From Methylocapsa palsarum (GTDB lineage Bacteria; Pseudomonadota; Alphaproteobacteria; Rhizobiales; Beijerinckiaceae): 64,000 nt of DNA. The position numbers were made by a program, and so were the translations under genes. The stretch spans positions 372,001 to 436,000 of the forward strand of contig NZ_FOSN01000001.1 of assembly GCF_900114285.1 (NCBI RefSeq). Direction: 5' to 3'. This document shows, piece after piece, positions 17,980 to 27,295 of this stretch. Numbering within the stretch: the first letter of the stretch is position 1; each line of letters begins with the position of its first letter. Below the pieces are notes generated by a model. The model saw nothing but the letters and a program-made list of their open reading frames with translations. It searched no databases and was not told the origin of the DNA.

Positions 17980-18351
17980 GTGGTCGAGCGCGTCGTCGCG
18001 ACCGAAAAGGCCCTTGACCTGATCGCAGCTCTCAAGGCGGCGCATGGCGCGCTGATGTTTCATCAGTCCGGGGGCTGCTGCGACGGCAGTTCGCCGATGT
18101 GTTTTCCATTGGCGGAATTTTGCACGGGAAACAGCGACGTCCGCCTCGGCGAGATCGCCGGCTGCCCGGTCTTTATCGGCGCGGCGCAGTACGAGGTCTG
18201 GTCGCACACCCAGCTGATCATCGACGTCGTTCCAGGCCGCGGATCGGGTTTTTCCCTGGAGGCGCCCGAGGGGTTACGGTTCCTGACGCGCGGCCGCGTC
18301 TTCACAGCCGCCGAACTTGCGGCGCTGGAGCCGATCGCGGCGCAAGGTTGA
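17980..18351 (+). CDS. DUF779 protein
   Basis: 123 residues from a GTG with GGGAGAGG upstream. The central HQSGGCCDGSSPMCFP is the signature of DUF779: two adjacent Cys plus a third that could bind a metal. The family is nearly always next to an acetaldehyde dehydrogenase, here 15 bp upstream, and is thought to assist aldehyde metabolism, but no biochemical role is established that I know of. No signal peptide or membrane segment, so it is cytoplasmic. Confidence 0.9.
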   Translation: MVERVVATEKALDLIAALKAAHGALMFHQSGGCCDGSSPMCFPLAEFCTGNSDVRLGEIAGCPVFIGAAQYEVWSHTQLIIDVVPGRGSGFSLEAPEGLRFLTRGRVFTAAELAALEPIAAQG

Positions 18352-18405
18352 GGCAAGCTAACCGGGTCAATCCTTGATCCGGAATTCACTGGCCACGATG
18401 GGACA

Positions 18406-18972
18406 ATGACCGGGATACGCACTTTGACCGGCGCGGTCTTTATTCTGGCCTCGTTGGCGCCGGGCCTCGTGGCGGTGTCCGCTCCCTGCGGCGGCGACCC
18501 GCCTCCGGCCGTTCACTTCGCCCCTGCGGAAAACCTCGAGCGGATCGACGTCTCGCTCGTCGATCAGGCGAAGGCGACCATCGACATGGCGGCCTATGTC
18601 ATGACCGACTGGCCGGTGATGCAGGCGTTGACGCGCGCCGCCGGACGCGGCGTCAAGGTCCGCATTTATCTGGACAGCGGGCGCTTTTTGAAGCGCGAAC
18701 CAACGCGCCCGTTTGTCGATCTCATCAGCAATCCGGGAGTCGAAATCCGCTTCAAGCGGCCCCACGCGCCGCTGATGCACCTCAAAAGCTATGAAATCGA
18801 CGGGCGGCTGCTGCGGACCGGCTCCGCGAACTTCTCGGCTTCCGGGCTGAAGCGGCAGGACAACGATCTCGTCGTCATCGAGAACCCGGCCGCCATTCTC
18901 GAATTCGAACACAAGTTCGAGACGATCTATGGCTTGAGCCAGGCCGTCAGCGCGGGAGCGCAGCAGCGGTAA
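18406..18972 (+). CDS. exported phospholipase D-like (Nuc-type) protein, one HKD motif
   Basis: 188 residues. The N-terminus is a signal peptide (TGAVFILASLAPGLVAVSA). The rest is one PLD half-domain with the HKD motif HLKSYEID and downstream GSANFSASG, the pattern of Nuc-type endonucleases that dimerise to build an active site. The product is probably periplasmic and cleaves phosphodiesters of nucleic acid or lipid. It follows the DUF779 gene by 54 nt on the same strand without an obvious functional link. Confidence 0.87.
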   Translation: MTGIRTLTGAVFILASLAPGLVAVSAPCGGDPPPAVHFAPAENLERIDVSLVDQAKATIDMAAYVMTDWPVMQALTRAAGRGVKVRIYLDSGRFLKREPTRPFVDLISNPGVEIRFKRPHAPLMHLKSYEIDGRLLRTGSANFSASGLKRQDNDLVVIENPAAILEFEHKFETIYGLSQAVSAGAQQR

Positions 18973-18979
18973 GGCGCGG

Positions 18980-19453
18980 CTACTGAAAGGCGACGTTCAA
19001 AATTTCGTAGCTCTTTCCGCCGCCCGGCGTGTTCACTTCAACCGAATCGCCGATTTTCTTGCCGATCAGGGCGCGCGCGGTGGGGGACGTGATCGAGACG
19101 CGTCCGGCCTTCACATCGGCCTCGGTTTCGCCGACGATCTGATAGGTCTTCTCTTCTTCTGTGTCCTCGTCGACCAGCGTCACGGTCGCGCCGAACATGA
19201 TCGTCGTGCCGGACAGTTTCGACACGTCGATCACTTCGGCGCGCGACAATTTGTCCTCGAGTTCGGCGATGCGTCCTTCGTTCAGGGACTGGGCTTCCTT
19301 GGCGGCGTGATATTCCGCGTTTTCGGAGAGATCGCCATGCGAGCGCGCCTCGGCGATCGCCTGGATGATGCGGGGACGCTCGATCTGCTGGCGCCGCTTC
19401 AATTCCTCTTCGAGGGCGACATGGCCGCCCGCCGTCATGGGAAACTTGTCCAT
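18980..19453 (-). CDS. greA: transcription elongation factor GreA
   Basis: 157 residues, the usual length. The N-terminal coiled coil starts [21 protein letters not shown] and contains the [17 protein letters not shown] tip with the acidic residues that reach the polymerase active site. The C-terminal FKBP-like domain includes [20 protein letters not shown]. GreA rescues backtracked RNA polymerase by stimulating transcript cleavage. It lies downstream of carB on the same strand, separated by a copy of the 116-bp repeat, an arrangement seen in related bacteria. Confidence 0.97.
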   Translation of the reverse strand: MDKFPMTAGGHVALEEELKRRQQIERPRIIQAIAEARSHGDLSENAEYHAAKEAQSLNEGRIAELEDKLSRAEVIDVSKLSGTTIMFGATVTLVDEDTEEEKTYQIVGETEADVKAGRVSITSPTARALIGKKIGDSVEVNTPGGGKSYEILNVAFQ

Positions 19454-19522
19454 CCTAATTCTCTTTCACGTCAACAATTTTCAAAAACCACCCGCCATCG
19501 CCGACCGGGGCCTCCACGCCTT

Positions 19523-19638
19523 TAGAGCGCTTTCCGATCGCATGAAGTCATGCGATCGATCAGAAATCGCTCCAGAGTCAAAAGCTTGAGCATAGTCTTG
19601 TCGATTGGATTGATTCACTCCGATCGGAATATGCTCTA
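19523..19638 (-). repeat. 116-bp MITE-like repeat, copy E
   Basis: Reverse copy between carB and greA. It starts TTTAGAGCGCTTTCCGATCG and ends ATATGCTCTAGC, with both hairpins intact. A small frame that begins at 19738 (MSDYPNQYVERAFPDATL) runs into this repeat. It may be the start of a short gene whose original end was lost, or chance. Confidence 0.93.
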
Positions 19639-19820
19639 GCTGAGCCTTGACCTCTTCTTTTGCTTCCTTACCGGCGAAACAGGTCAGGGTTGCGTCAGGA
19701 AACGCTCGTTCGACATACTGGTTAGGGTAATCAGACACTTTCCCTAAACCGCCTGCAAGTGGGCCGGTTCAAGAAAAATGCGTCCGGGCAAGGCATTTCG
19801 TTTCAGCCGTGGACTGAACG

Positions 19821-22800
19821 TCAGGCAAAGTAATCCTGCAACGCCCGGACCTCAAGATCTCCTGCGAGATAGGCCCGGATTCCCTCCGAAGCCGCGATCG
19901 CCCCCGCCAGGGTCGTGTAATAGGGCACCTTATGCAGGAGAGCGGCCCGGCGCAGCGAGCGCGAATCAGCCAGGGCCTGCGCGCCCTCTGTGGTGTTGAG
20001 GACCAGCTGCACGCCGCCGTTCTTGATCGCGTCGACGACATGCGGGCGGCCCTCGGAGACCTTGTTGATCCGCTGCGCGCGCACCCCTTCGGCCTGGAGA
20101 TAGCGCGCCGTTCCCCCCGTCGCGAAGATCTTGAAACCAAGGCCGGCCAGCATCTTGATCGTTTCCAGCACGCGCGGCTTGTCGTCGTCGCGCACCGAAA
20201 CGAACACCGACCCCGATGTCGGCACCTTGGTGCCGCCGCCGAGCTGGCTTTTGGCGAAGGCGATGGCGAAGGAGCGGTCGAGGCCCATGACCTCGCCGGT
20301 CGAGCGCATCTCCGGCCCGAGAACGGTGTCGACGCCGGGAAAACGGGCGAAGGGAAACACGGATTCCTTGACGCCCACGTGGTTCAGCCGCATTGGCGTC
20401 AGCCCGAAGCCGGAGAGGCTTTCCCCGGCCATGATCCGCGCGGCGATCTTGGCGATCGGCTTGCCGATGACCTTGGCGACGAAGGGCACGGTCCGCGCCG
20501 CCCGCGGATTGACCTCGAGCACGTAGATCTCGTCGTTTTTCAACGCATATTGCACGTTCATCAGCCCGCCGACGCCGAGCGCCAGGGCGAGTTTACAGGT
20601 CTGGTCCTCGAGTTGCGCGATTTTTTCTGCGGACAGCGAGCGCGGCGGCAGCGAGCAGGCGCTGTCGCCGGAATGAATTCCCGCTTCCTCGATATGCTCC
20701 ATGATCCCGCAGATGAAGACGCTCTCTCCGTCGCACAGGGCGTCGACGTCGACTTCGACGGCGTCGGAGAGGTAGCGGTCGAACAGCAGGGGATTCTTGC
20801 CAAGGACCGTATTGATCTGCCCGGTCTTGTCGTTCGGATAGCGCGCCTTGACGTCGGAGGGGACAAGGCTCGGCAGGGTGTCGAGCAGGTAATCGTCGAG
20901 GGCGGAGGCGTCGCGCACGATCGCCATAGCGCGCCCGCCAAGCACGTAGGACGGTCGAACGACGAGGGGCAGGCCAAGATCCGCGGCGATGAGCCGCGAC
21001 TGTTCGACGGAATAGGCGATGCCGTTCATCGGCTGGCGAAGCCCAAGCTTGTCGAGCAGCCGCTTGAACCGGTCGCGGTCCTCCGCCAGATCAATTGAAT
21101 CGACCGAGGTGCCAAGAATGGGGACGCCCGATTGCTCCAGCGCGTGCGCGAGCTTCAGCGGCGTTTGACCGCCGAACTGGACGATCACGCCCTTCAGCTT
21201 CCCGTTGCTCGCCTCCGTCGCCAGGATTTCGAGGACGTCCTCGGCGGTGAGCGGTTCGAAGTAGAGCCGGTCCGACGTGTCGTAATCCGTCGAAACCGTC
21301 TCCGGATTGCAATTGATCATAATGGTTTCGAAGCCGGCGTCGCGCAGGGCGAAACAGGCGTGGCAACAGCAATAATCGAACTCGATTCCCTGCCCGATCC
21401 GGTTCGGGCCGCCGCCGAGGATCACGATCTTCTCCCGCGCGCTCGGCCGCGCCTCGCAGGCCGGAACGCCGGCGAAGGGCGCGGCGTAGGTCGAATACAT
21501 ATAGGCCGTGGGGGAGGCGAATTCGGCGGCGCAGGTGTCGATCCGCTTGAAGACCGGGCGCACCTCGAGCCGGCGCCGCAGGGCCGCGACGTCCGCCGCG
21601 GTCCTGTTTGCGAGCGCGCCGAGCCGCGCATCGGAAAATCCCGCCGCCTTGAGGAGCCGCAGATTGGCGGGATCCTGCGGCAGACCATGCGCCCGCACCC
21701 TGGCCTCGAGCTCGAGAATTTCCTCGAGGCGCTGGATGAACCAGCGGTCGATCTTGCAGGCGTCGTAAATTTCTTCGGCGTTCATTCCGCGCCGCAAAGC
21801 CTCGGCGACGACGAGGAGACGGTCGGGGGTCGGGCGGCCCAGTGCCGCGCGCAGGACATTCATGTCGTCGCCGCGCCCGAGCCCTTCGATCTCGATTTCG
21901 TCGAGGCCGTCGAGGCCGGTGTCGAGCGAGCGCAATCCCTTCTGGAGGCTTTCGGCGAAATTGCGCCCGATCGCCATGGATTCGCCGACGGACTTCATCG
22001 CCGTGGTGAGAATATTCTCGGCGCCGGGAAATTTCTCGAACGCGAAACGGGGAATCTTCGTCACGACATAATCGATGCTTGGCTCGAACGAGGCCGGGGT
22101 CGCGCCGCCCGTAATGTCGTTGGCGATCTCGTCGAGCGTGTAGCCGACGGCGAGTTTCGCCGCGACCTTGGCGATCGGAAATCCGGTCGCCTTGGAGGCG
22201 AGCGCGGAGGACCGCGACACGCGCGGGTTCATTTCGATGACGATCATGCGCCCGTCCGCCGGATTGACCGCGAACTGGACGTTGGAGCCGCCGGTTTCGA
22301 CGCCGATCTCGCGTAGGACCGCCAGCGAGGCGTCGCGCATGATCTGGTATTCCTTGTCGGTCAGGGTCAGCGCCGGGGCGACGGTGATCGAATCCCCGGT
22401 ATGGACGCCCATCGGATCGATGTTCTCGATCGAACAGACGATGATGCAATTGTCCGCCTTGTCGCGGACGACCTCCATCTCGAATTCCTTCCAGCCAAGG
22501 ACGCTCTCCTCGACCAGAACCTCGCTTGTCGGCGAGGCGTCGATGCCGCGCTCGATGATCTCGATGAATTCGGCCTTGTTGTAGGCGATGCCGCCCCCCG
22601 TTCCGCCCATGGTGAAGGAAGGCCGGATGATCGCCGGCAGGCCGATGTCGTCGAGGATCGCCAGCGCCTGGCTCAAGGTCTTGATCTGGTGCGAGCGCGG
22701 CGTCGAGAGTCCGATTTTCGTCATCGCCTCGCGGAACAGCTCGCGATCTTCGGCCTTGTCGATCGCCTCGGCGCTTGCGCCGATCATTTCGACGTCGAAC

Positions 22801-23144
22801 TTGTCGAGGACGCCCATTTTCTTCAGGGAGAGCGCGCAATTCAGCGCCGTCTGGCCTCCCATCGTCGGCAAGAGCGCGAAGCCGCCCGGAATTGCATAGC
22901 GCTCCGTCGCGATGATCTTGGCGACGATCTCCGGGGTGATGGGTTCGACATAGGTGCGGTCGGCCATGTCCGGATCGGTCATGATCGTCGCCGGATTGGA
23001 ATTGATGAGGACGATCCGGTAGCCCTCGTCGCGCAGCGCCTTGCAGGCCTGGGTGCCGGAATAGTCGAATTCGCATGCCTGGCCGATGATGATCGGCCCC
23101 GCGCCGATGATAAGAATCGTCGATATATCGGTCCGCTTCGGCAT
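19821..23144 (-). CDS. carB: carbamoyl-phosphate synthase large subunit
   Basis: 1107 residues from the ATG at 23144 ([21 protein letters not shown]); the frame extends further up to 23213 without homology. Two ATP-grasp halves are visible ([14 protein letters not shown], then [12 protein letters not shown]) with the oligomerisation region between, and a C-terminal MGS-like regulatory domain ([17 protein letters not shown]). It makes carbamoyl phosphate from bicarbonate, ammonia and ATP for arginine and pyrimidine synthesis, with CarA supplying ammonia; carA is not in the window. It is the longest housekeeping gene here. Confidence 0.97.
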   Translation of the reverse strand: MPKRTDISTILIIGAGPIIIGQACEFDYSGTQACKALRDEGYRIVLINSNPATIMTDPDMADRTYVEPITPEIVAKIIATERYAIPGGFALLPTMGGQTALNCALSLKKMGVLDKFDVEMIGASAEAIDKAEDRELFREAMTKIGLSTPRSHQIKTLSQALAILDDIGLPAIIRPSFTMGGTGGGIAYNKAEFIEIIERGIDASPTSEVLVEESVLGWKEFEMEVVRDKADNCIIVCSIENIDPMGVHTGDSITVAPALTLTDKEYQIMRDASLAVLREIGVETGGSNVQFAVNPADGRMIVIEMNPRVSRSSALASKATGFPIAKVAAKLAVGYTLDEIANDITGGATPASFEPSIDYVVTKIPRFAFEKFPGAENILTTAMKSVGESMAIGRNFAESLQKGLRSLDTGLDGLDEIEIEGLGRGDDMNVLRAALGRPTPDRLLVVAEALRRGMNAEEIYDACKIDRWFIQRLEEILELEARVRAHGLPQDPANLRLLKAAGFSDARLGALANRTAADVAALRRRLEVRPVFKRIDTCAAEFASPTAYMYSTYAAPFAGVPACEARPSAREKIVILGGGPNRIGQGIEFDYCCCHACFALRDAGFETIMINCNPETVSTDYDTSDRLYFEPLTAEDVLEILATEASNGKLKGVIVQFGGQTPLKLAHALEQSGVPILGTSVDSIDLAEDRDRFKRLLDKLGLRQPMNGIAYSVEQSRLIAADLGLPLVVRPSYVLGGRAMAIVRDASALDDYLLDTLPSLVPSDVKARYPNDKTGQINTVLGKNPLLFDRYLSDAVEVDVDALCDGESVFICGIMEHIEEAGIHSGDSACSLPPRSLSAEKIAQLEDQTCKLALALGVGGLMNVQYALKNDEIYVLEVNPRAARTVPFVAKVIGKPIAKIAARIMAGESLSGFGLTPMRLNHVGVKESVFPFARFPGVDTVLGPEMRSTGEVMGLDRSFAIAFAKSQLGGGTKVPTSGSVFVSVRDDDKPRVLETIKMLAGLGFKIFATGGTARYLQAEGVRAQRINKVSEGRPHVVDAIKNGGVQLVLNTTEGAQALADSRSLRRAALLHKVPYYTTLAGAIAASEGIRAYLAGDLEVRALQDYFA

Positions 23145-23417
23145 TCTGGCTTTTTCCTCACGGGGCGGGCGCGAGCGTTTCAGCGCACAAAAAAAGGCCG
23201 CGCCAGAACTCAAGCGCGTCCTTGGGACTCAATTCTCAAAACATGAGGATGTTTCGAGTTCGGACGGCTCCGCGACCGAGCGTGACCCCGCGCCAATTTA
23301 TGGGCCGGTGTTCAGCGGGTTCGGGGATCCTTGAACTCCTTAGACCAGAATCTTGCGCCTGTGAACCCGGCGGTTCCACGGCGGCGCGCGCGCCGTCTCC
23401 TTTTCGAGCTGCAACTT

Positions 23418-23771
23418 TTATCGGAGCCGCAACCAGTGCTGTCCGCCGCAAATCATGCCGCCGAGAACGCAGCCCTCGATTTTCAGGGTCTGTTCGCCGC
23501 GAAGCGACATCCGCCCGACGTATTTCTGTCCGTCCCGCGCGTTGACGATCGAGCCCGCCCAGACGTTGCCTTGCGGCCGCATCCCGATCAGGACCTGTTT
23601 GCCGACCATGGCCTCGGAATTCTTTGACCAGGACACATAGCCGCAGAGATCGCCGCCGCAGGTGTGAATCGCGACATTGGCGGTTCCATCGGAAATTTTC
23701 CATTCGCCGACGGGGCTGGCGAAAGCGGAGGCTCCAAGGCAGCAGAGGGCGGCGGCAAGCAGGATTTTCAT
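23418..23771 (-). CDS. exported DUF2147 protein
   Basis: 117 residues. Signal peptide MKILLAAALCCLGASAFA, then a DUF2147 domain (VGEWKISDGTANVAIHTCGGDLCGYVSW, GSIVNARDGQKYVG, LKIEGCVLGGMICGGQHWLR). Family members are periplasmic or outer-surface beta-sandwich proteins of unknown function, common in Gram-negative bacteria. Four cysteines in the mature part could form disulfides. It lies upstream of carB on the same strand with about 270 nt between, so it probably has its own promoter. Confidence 0.88.
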   Translation of the reverse strand: MKILLAAALCCLGASAFASPVGEWKISDGTANVAIHTCGGDLCGYVSWSKNSEAMVGKQVLIGMRPQGNVWAGSIVNARDGQKYVGRMSLRGEQTLKIEGCVLGGMICGGQHWLRLR

Positions 23772-23867
23772 GGCTTCCCCAATGGCGGCGGCGTGAAACG
23801 GATGCGCGGCCTACAAATTGCCGCGCCGGCGCCAAAATGTTTGTGAGTTTCGGCACATGAGCGACGC

Positions 23868-23978
23868 GAGAGCGCTTTCCGATCGCGTGGCTCCCTGCGA
23901 TCGATCAGAAATCGCTCCAGAATCAAAAGCTTGAGCTTCTTGTCGATTGGATTGATTCAATCCGTTCGGAATATGCTA
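23868..23978 (-). repeat. 116-bp MITE-like repeat, copy F (deleted)
   Basis: Reverse copy of 111 bp. It has lost about five bases of the GAATATTC arm (reads GAGCTTCTTG) and two near the end (ATATGCTAG), so hairpin 1 is damaged. Its terminal CTA supplies the TAG stop of the small gene at 23976 on the minus strand. Confidence 0.85.
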
Positions 23979-24164
23979 GGCGCCTCGTTTCCTGACGAGG
24001 TCGGAGGGCGCGCCTTTTCCCGGCGCGGCGACGCCTTGCTTTTCAAGAGTTTTCTCACTTGGCTTGACGGCGCCGGCGGGATTTCCCGAGGCGCCGTCCT
24101 TGACCTTCGCGCCATCCTCGGGCCTTGGAGTGTTTTTGGGGTCAATCCGGCCATCTTGCGCCAT
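23976..24164 (-). CDS. 62-residue hydrophilic protein
   Basis: The ATG at 24164 is preceded by AAAGGAGG at 5-nt spacing, one of the best ribosome sites in the window, so this short gene is probably real. The product begins MAQDGRIDPKNTPRPEDG and is rich in Lys, Pro, Gly and Asp, with no hydrophobic core; it is likely disordered. Its TAG stop lies in the edge of repeat copy F, so the C-terminus may have been altered by the repeat. No family recognised. Confidence 0.7.
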   Translation of the reverse strand: MAQDGRIDPKNTPRPEDGAKVKDGASGNPAGAVKPSEKTLEKQGVAAPGKGAPSDLVRKRGA

Positions 24165-24258
24165 TGCGGCCTCCTTTGCGGTTCAGGCCGTCTCAATGAA
24201 CCAGCGCCGAATTGGTTGCAGCGGATTGGCCAATGCCTCGCAGGGTTTCCAGAAATGA

Positions 24259-25143
24259 ATGAAAATCATGGACATGGTCGAGCTTTCCTGCGCCGGGTCC
24301 CGTGCGTCGATTTCGCTTCAGGGGGCTGAACTTCGCAGCTGGACGGCGGGCTCGGCGTCCCTGATCTGGGACCCCGATCCCGCAATCTGGGGCGAAACCG
24401 CGCCGATCCTTTTTCCTGTCGTCGGCTGGACACGGGGCGGTCAGGTGCGCGCAGGCGGCCGATCCTATCCGCTTGGCCTGCACGGTTTCGCCCGCGACAT
24501 GGCCTTCAGGGTTGCAAGCGCCGCCGCCGATCAGGTCGCCCTGACGCTGGCGAGCGATGATTCGACGAGGCGCCAGTTTCCGTTTGAGTTTCGGCTCACT
24601 GTTGACTATCGCCTGCGCCCGCGAGCGCTTGTCGCCGCCCTGCGGGTCGAGAATTGCGGCTCCGTCCCATTGCCCTACGCTTGCGGGCTGCATCCAGGAT
24701 TCCGCTGGCCCTTCGCGGGCGGCGACCGGCGGGACTATTCGATCCGCTTCGGCTCGAACGAATGCGCCGAAGTTCCTGAAATCTCCGAGAAGGGTCTCTT
24801 CCTGCCGTCGCTGCGGCGGGTTCCGCTCGAGGGGCGCTCGCTGGCGCTGACGCCGGAGCTTTTCGCGCGAGAGGCGCTGTGTTTCCTGAATGCACGAAGC
24901 CGCAGCCTGCGGTTCGAGCACAAATCCGGCGCGGCCATTTCAGTGGCGGCGACAAATTTTCCCCATTTCGCGCTGTGGGCGAAACCCGAAGCGTTCTTTC
25001 TGTCCATCGAATGCTGGACAGGGCACGGCGACCCGGACGGCTTTGCGGGAGATCTCTTCGCAAAACCGTCCATGCGAGTCCTTGAGCCCGGCGCCTGCGG
25101 CCACCATCTTGTGGAATATGGCTTTGAATCGCCAACGGTTTAG
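24259..25143 (+). CDS. aldose 1-epimerase family protein (LacX-like)
   Basis: 294 residues of the galactose-mutarotase beta-sandwich fold. Typical pieces are GAELRSWTAGSASLIWDPDP, PILFPVVGWTRGG, LGLHGFARDM (His in the HGF motif) and GLHPGFRWPFAGG with the second active-site His. It should interconvert the anomers of a hexose or act on a hexose phosphate; the sugar is not known. The start is not certain: Met4 (24268) is equally possible and neither has a strong ribosome site. Confidence 0.87.
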   Translation: MKIMDMVELSCAGSRASISLQGAELRSWTAGSASLIWDPDPAIWGETAPILFPVVGWTRGGQVRAGGRSYPLGLHGFARDMAFRVASAAADQVALTLASDDSTRRQFPFEFRLTVDYRLRPRALVAALRVENCGSVPLPYACGLHPGFRWPFAGGDRRDYSIRFGSNECAEVPEISEKGLFLPSLRRVPLEGRSLALTPELFAREALCFLNARSRSLRFEHKSGAAISVAATNFPHFALWAKPEAFFLSIECWTGHGDPDGFAGDLFAKPSMRVLEPGACGHHLVEYGFESPTV

Positions 25144-25312
25144 CCGGGCTTTCAATCGCCGTCGGGCCTGACCGCGTCCGGGAACGAAAACATTCCGGCG
25201 GCATTCAAAAATCATCGAGCCGATGGATGCCGGGCTTCGTTCCAGCCCGCCGTCCTGCTTTTTGCGTCCTGGCTGGAGCATGTCCGCCAGGATCGGGTGT
25301 CGGAGCATTTCG

Positions 25313-26095
25313 ATGCAGAACGTTTCCGTGTCTGGCGTTCGGGCCAGGCAGACTTTCATCCAGTTCCAGCGCGCGAGCGCGGCGTTCATCGCCGCCGCGG
25401 CATGGTTCGCGCTGACGGTTCAGATTTCTTACAACATCGAGGAAGCGCGGACGAACAACGCCTCGGTCGCGGCGAGCGTCGTTCATTTTTTCAGCTATTT
25501 CACGATGCAGACCAATCTGCTCGTGGCGCTCATCCTGACGCTGTCGTTTTTTCAGCCGCAATCAGAGTGGTTCTTGACGCGCACGAGCGTGCAATCCGCG
25601 GTCGCGAGTTATATCGTCATCGTCGCATTGGTTTATACGCTTCTTTTGCGGAACTTATGGAATCCGCAAGGCTGGCGACTTGTCGCGGATCGGTTGCTGC
25701 ACGATGAAATTCCTCTGCTTTATGTTTTATACTGGATTTTCTTCATGCCCAAAGGGTCGTTGACCCGAGTCGACCCGGTTCTATGGCTTATCTACCCGCT
25801 TTTATATTTCGTTTATATTCTTGCGCGCGGGGCCGCGATCGGATCCTACCCGTACCCCTTCGTCGATGTCGCGAGGCTTGGCTATCGGGAAGTCCTCTAT
25901 AACGCGACGATGTTTCTCGGGGCGTTCTTCGCGCTGGGCGTGACCTTCACGGGACTCGACCGTGCCATGAGCGGATACGCCTCCAGCGCGGCGTCGGAAG
26001 CAGGCGCGCCAAAAGGAAGCCTGACGGGCGCGACCCCGACGGATGCGAACCGGATGGAAGCGAACTTGGCAGAGCGGCCGAACTCTGACAAATAG
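25313..26095 (+). CDS. Pr6Pr-family integral membrane protein
   Basis: 260 residues from the ATG at 25313 with GGAG 7 nt upstream; an upstream ATG at 25280 has no properly spaced site. Six or so transmembrane helices alternate through the protein ([78 protein letters not shown]). The [16 protein letters not shown] stretch and [12 protein letters not shown] are typical of the Pr6Pr/FAR-17a-like family. The role is unknown. It precedes folD by about 40 nt. Confidence 0.85.
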   Translation: MQNVSVSGVRARQTFIQFQRASAAFIAAAAWFALTVQISYNIEEARTNNASVAASVVHFFSYFTMQTNLLVALILTLSFFQPQSEWFLTRTSVQSAVASYIVIVALVYTLLLRNLWNPQGWRLVADRLLHDEIPLLYVLYWIFFMPKGSLTRVDPVLWLIYPLLYFVYILARGAAIGSYPYPFVDVARLGYREVLYNATMFLGAFFALGVTFTGLDRAMSGYASSAASEAGAPKGSLTGATPTDANRMEANLAERPNSDK

Positions 26096-26136
26096 TCCAG
26101 GTTCATTCGACCACCTGGATTTTTTGGAGGGATTAC

Positions 26137-27105
26137 ATGGCCGCGCAGACCGCCGCGACGACGCAGACCGACGGCGTCATTCGCCCATCGGGGGGCGGAG
26201 CCCTTCTGATCGATGGAAAACGGGCGTCAGAAGAGGTGCTCGCGACAATCGCGGCGACGACACGGGAGGTCGTGGCGCAGGGCCTGAAGCCCGGACTCGC
26301 GGTCGTGCTGGTCGGCGAAGACCCGGCGAGCCAGGTTTACGTCAAATCAAAAGGCAAGGCCGCCCAGGCCTGCGGCTTTCATTCCGTTCAGTACGATCTG
26401 CCCGCGACGACGGGCGAGCCGGAACTGCTCGCGCTCGTGCAAAAACTCAACGCGGACCCGGCGATCCACGGCATCCTTTTGCAGCTGCCGCTCCCCAACA
26501 GGCTGGACCCGACCCGCGTGATCGAGGCGATCTCGCCGTCGAAGGACGTTGACGGCCTGCATCCCGTCAACGCCGGCCTTCTCGCCATCGGCGATCTGTC
26601 GCGGGCGCTGGTGCCCTGCACGCCGGCCGGAAGCATGGTTCTGCTCGACAAGGCCGCCGCGGCCTTGAAATTCGACCTCTCCGGCGCCGAAGCCGTCGTG
26701 GTCGGCCGCTCCAATCTCGTCGGCAAACCGATCGCGCAGCTGCTGCTCGGCCGGAACGCGACCGTGACCATCGCCCATTCGCGCACCCGCGATCTCAAGG
26801 GGACCTGCTTGCGCGCCGACGTTCTCGTCGCGGCAGTCGGCCGGCCCGAGATGATTCGCGGCGACTGGGTCAAGCCGGGCGCCCTCGTGATCGATGTCGG
26901 CATCAACCGCGTTCCGGCTCCCTCGCAGGACGGCGCTCCCGCGAAAACAAAGCTCGTCGGGGATGTCGCTTACGCCGAATCACTTGGCCGCGCGGGCGCC
27001 ATTACGCCGGTTCCGGGCGGCGTCGGCCCGATGACGATCGCCATGCTGATGGCCAACACCTTGCGCGCGGCGATCCGGATCGGCGGACTGAAAGTCGAGT
27101 TCTGA
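26137..27105 (+). CDS. folD: bifunctional methylenetetrahydrofolate dehydrogenase/cyclohydrolase
   Basis: 322 residues with GGAGGG upstream of the ATG. FolD signatures are [25 protein letters not shown], with the active-site Lys; [27 protein letters not shown]; and [15 protein letters not shown] for NADP. It oxidises methylene-tetrahydrofolate and hydrolyses the product to formyl-tetrahydrofolate. In methylotrophs it can take part in C1 assimilation; here it stands alone. The first ~25 residues ([16 protein letters not shown]) are an unusual N-terminal extension. Confidence 0.96.
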   Translation: MAAQTAATTQTDGVIRPSGGGALLIDGKRASEEVLATIAATTREVVAQGLKPGLAVVLVGEDPASQVYVKSKGKAAQACGFHSVQYDLPATTGEPELLALVQKLNADPAIHGILLQLPLPNRLDPTRVIEAISPSKDVDGLHPVNAGLLAIGDLSRALVPCTPAGSMVLLDKAAAALKFDLSGAEAVVVGRSNLVGKPIAQLLLGRNATVTIAHSRTRDLKGTCLRADVLVAAVGRPEMIRGDWVKPGALVIDVGINRVPAPSQDGAPAKTKLVGDVAYAESLGRAGAITPVPGGVGPMTIAMLMANTLRAAIRIGGLKVEF

Positions 27106-27122
27106 CGCAGGGTTTTGCGTCA
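27103..27122 (+). terminator. hairpin at the folD stop codon
   Basis: TGACGCA and TGCGTCA form a perfect 7-bp stem around a 6-nt loop, beginning at the folD stop codon itself. The following TAACTTT is only weakly T-rich, so this could be a terminator or just a structured 3' end. Confidence 0.4.
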
Positions 27123-27213
27123 TAACTTTCTGAAAAACATAAGTTTTAGCGAGATCTGCCAGCCGTTCGCGAAACCCCCGCCGCAATCGTGGCGGGGAGG
27201 GCTTCCAGACCAG

Positions 27214-27262
27214 TTAACCTCTCGGAAACCTTAACGGTTTAACCTCTCGGAAACCTTAACGG
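27214..27262 (+). repeat. 24-bp tandem repeat upstream of the Wzz-like gene
   Basis: Two identical 24-bp units, TTAACC followed by TCTCGGAAACCTTAACGG-type sequence (27214-27237 and 27239-27262), separated by one base. They end 33 nt before the start codon at 27296, a good position for a regulator site or a promoter duplication. Confidence 0.8.
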
Positions 27263-27295
27263 CGTCTTATGCCGTCAAGGTATTGGAGCGGTTGT

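Noticed and set aside
19481-19738. 85-residue minus-strand frame between carB and greA
   Set aside because: About half of it is repeat copy E; the first 34 codons might be a small gene but there is no clear ribosome site.
19932-22316. Long plus-strand open frames opposite carB
   Set aside because: They are shadows produced by GC-rich codon use; protein sequences are low-quality Arg/Asp-rich without domains.
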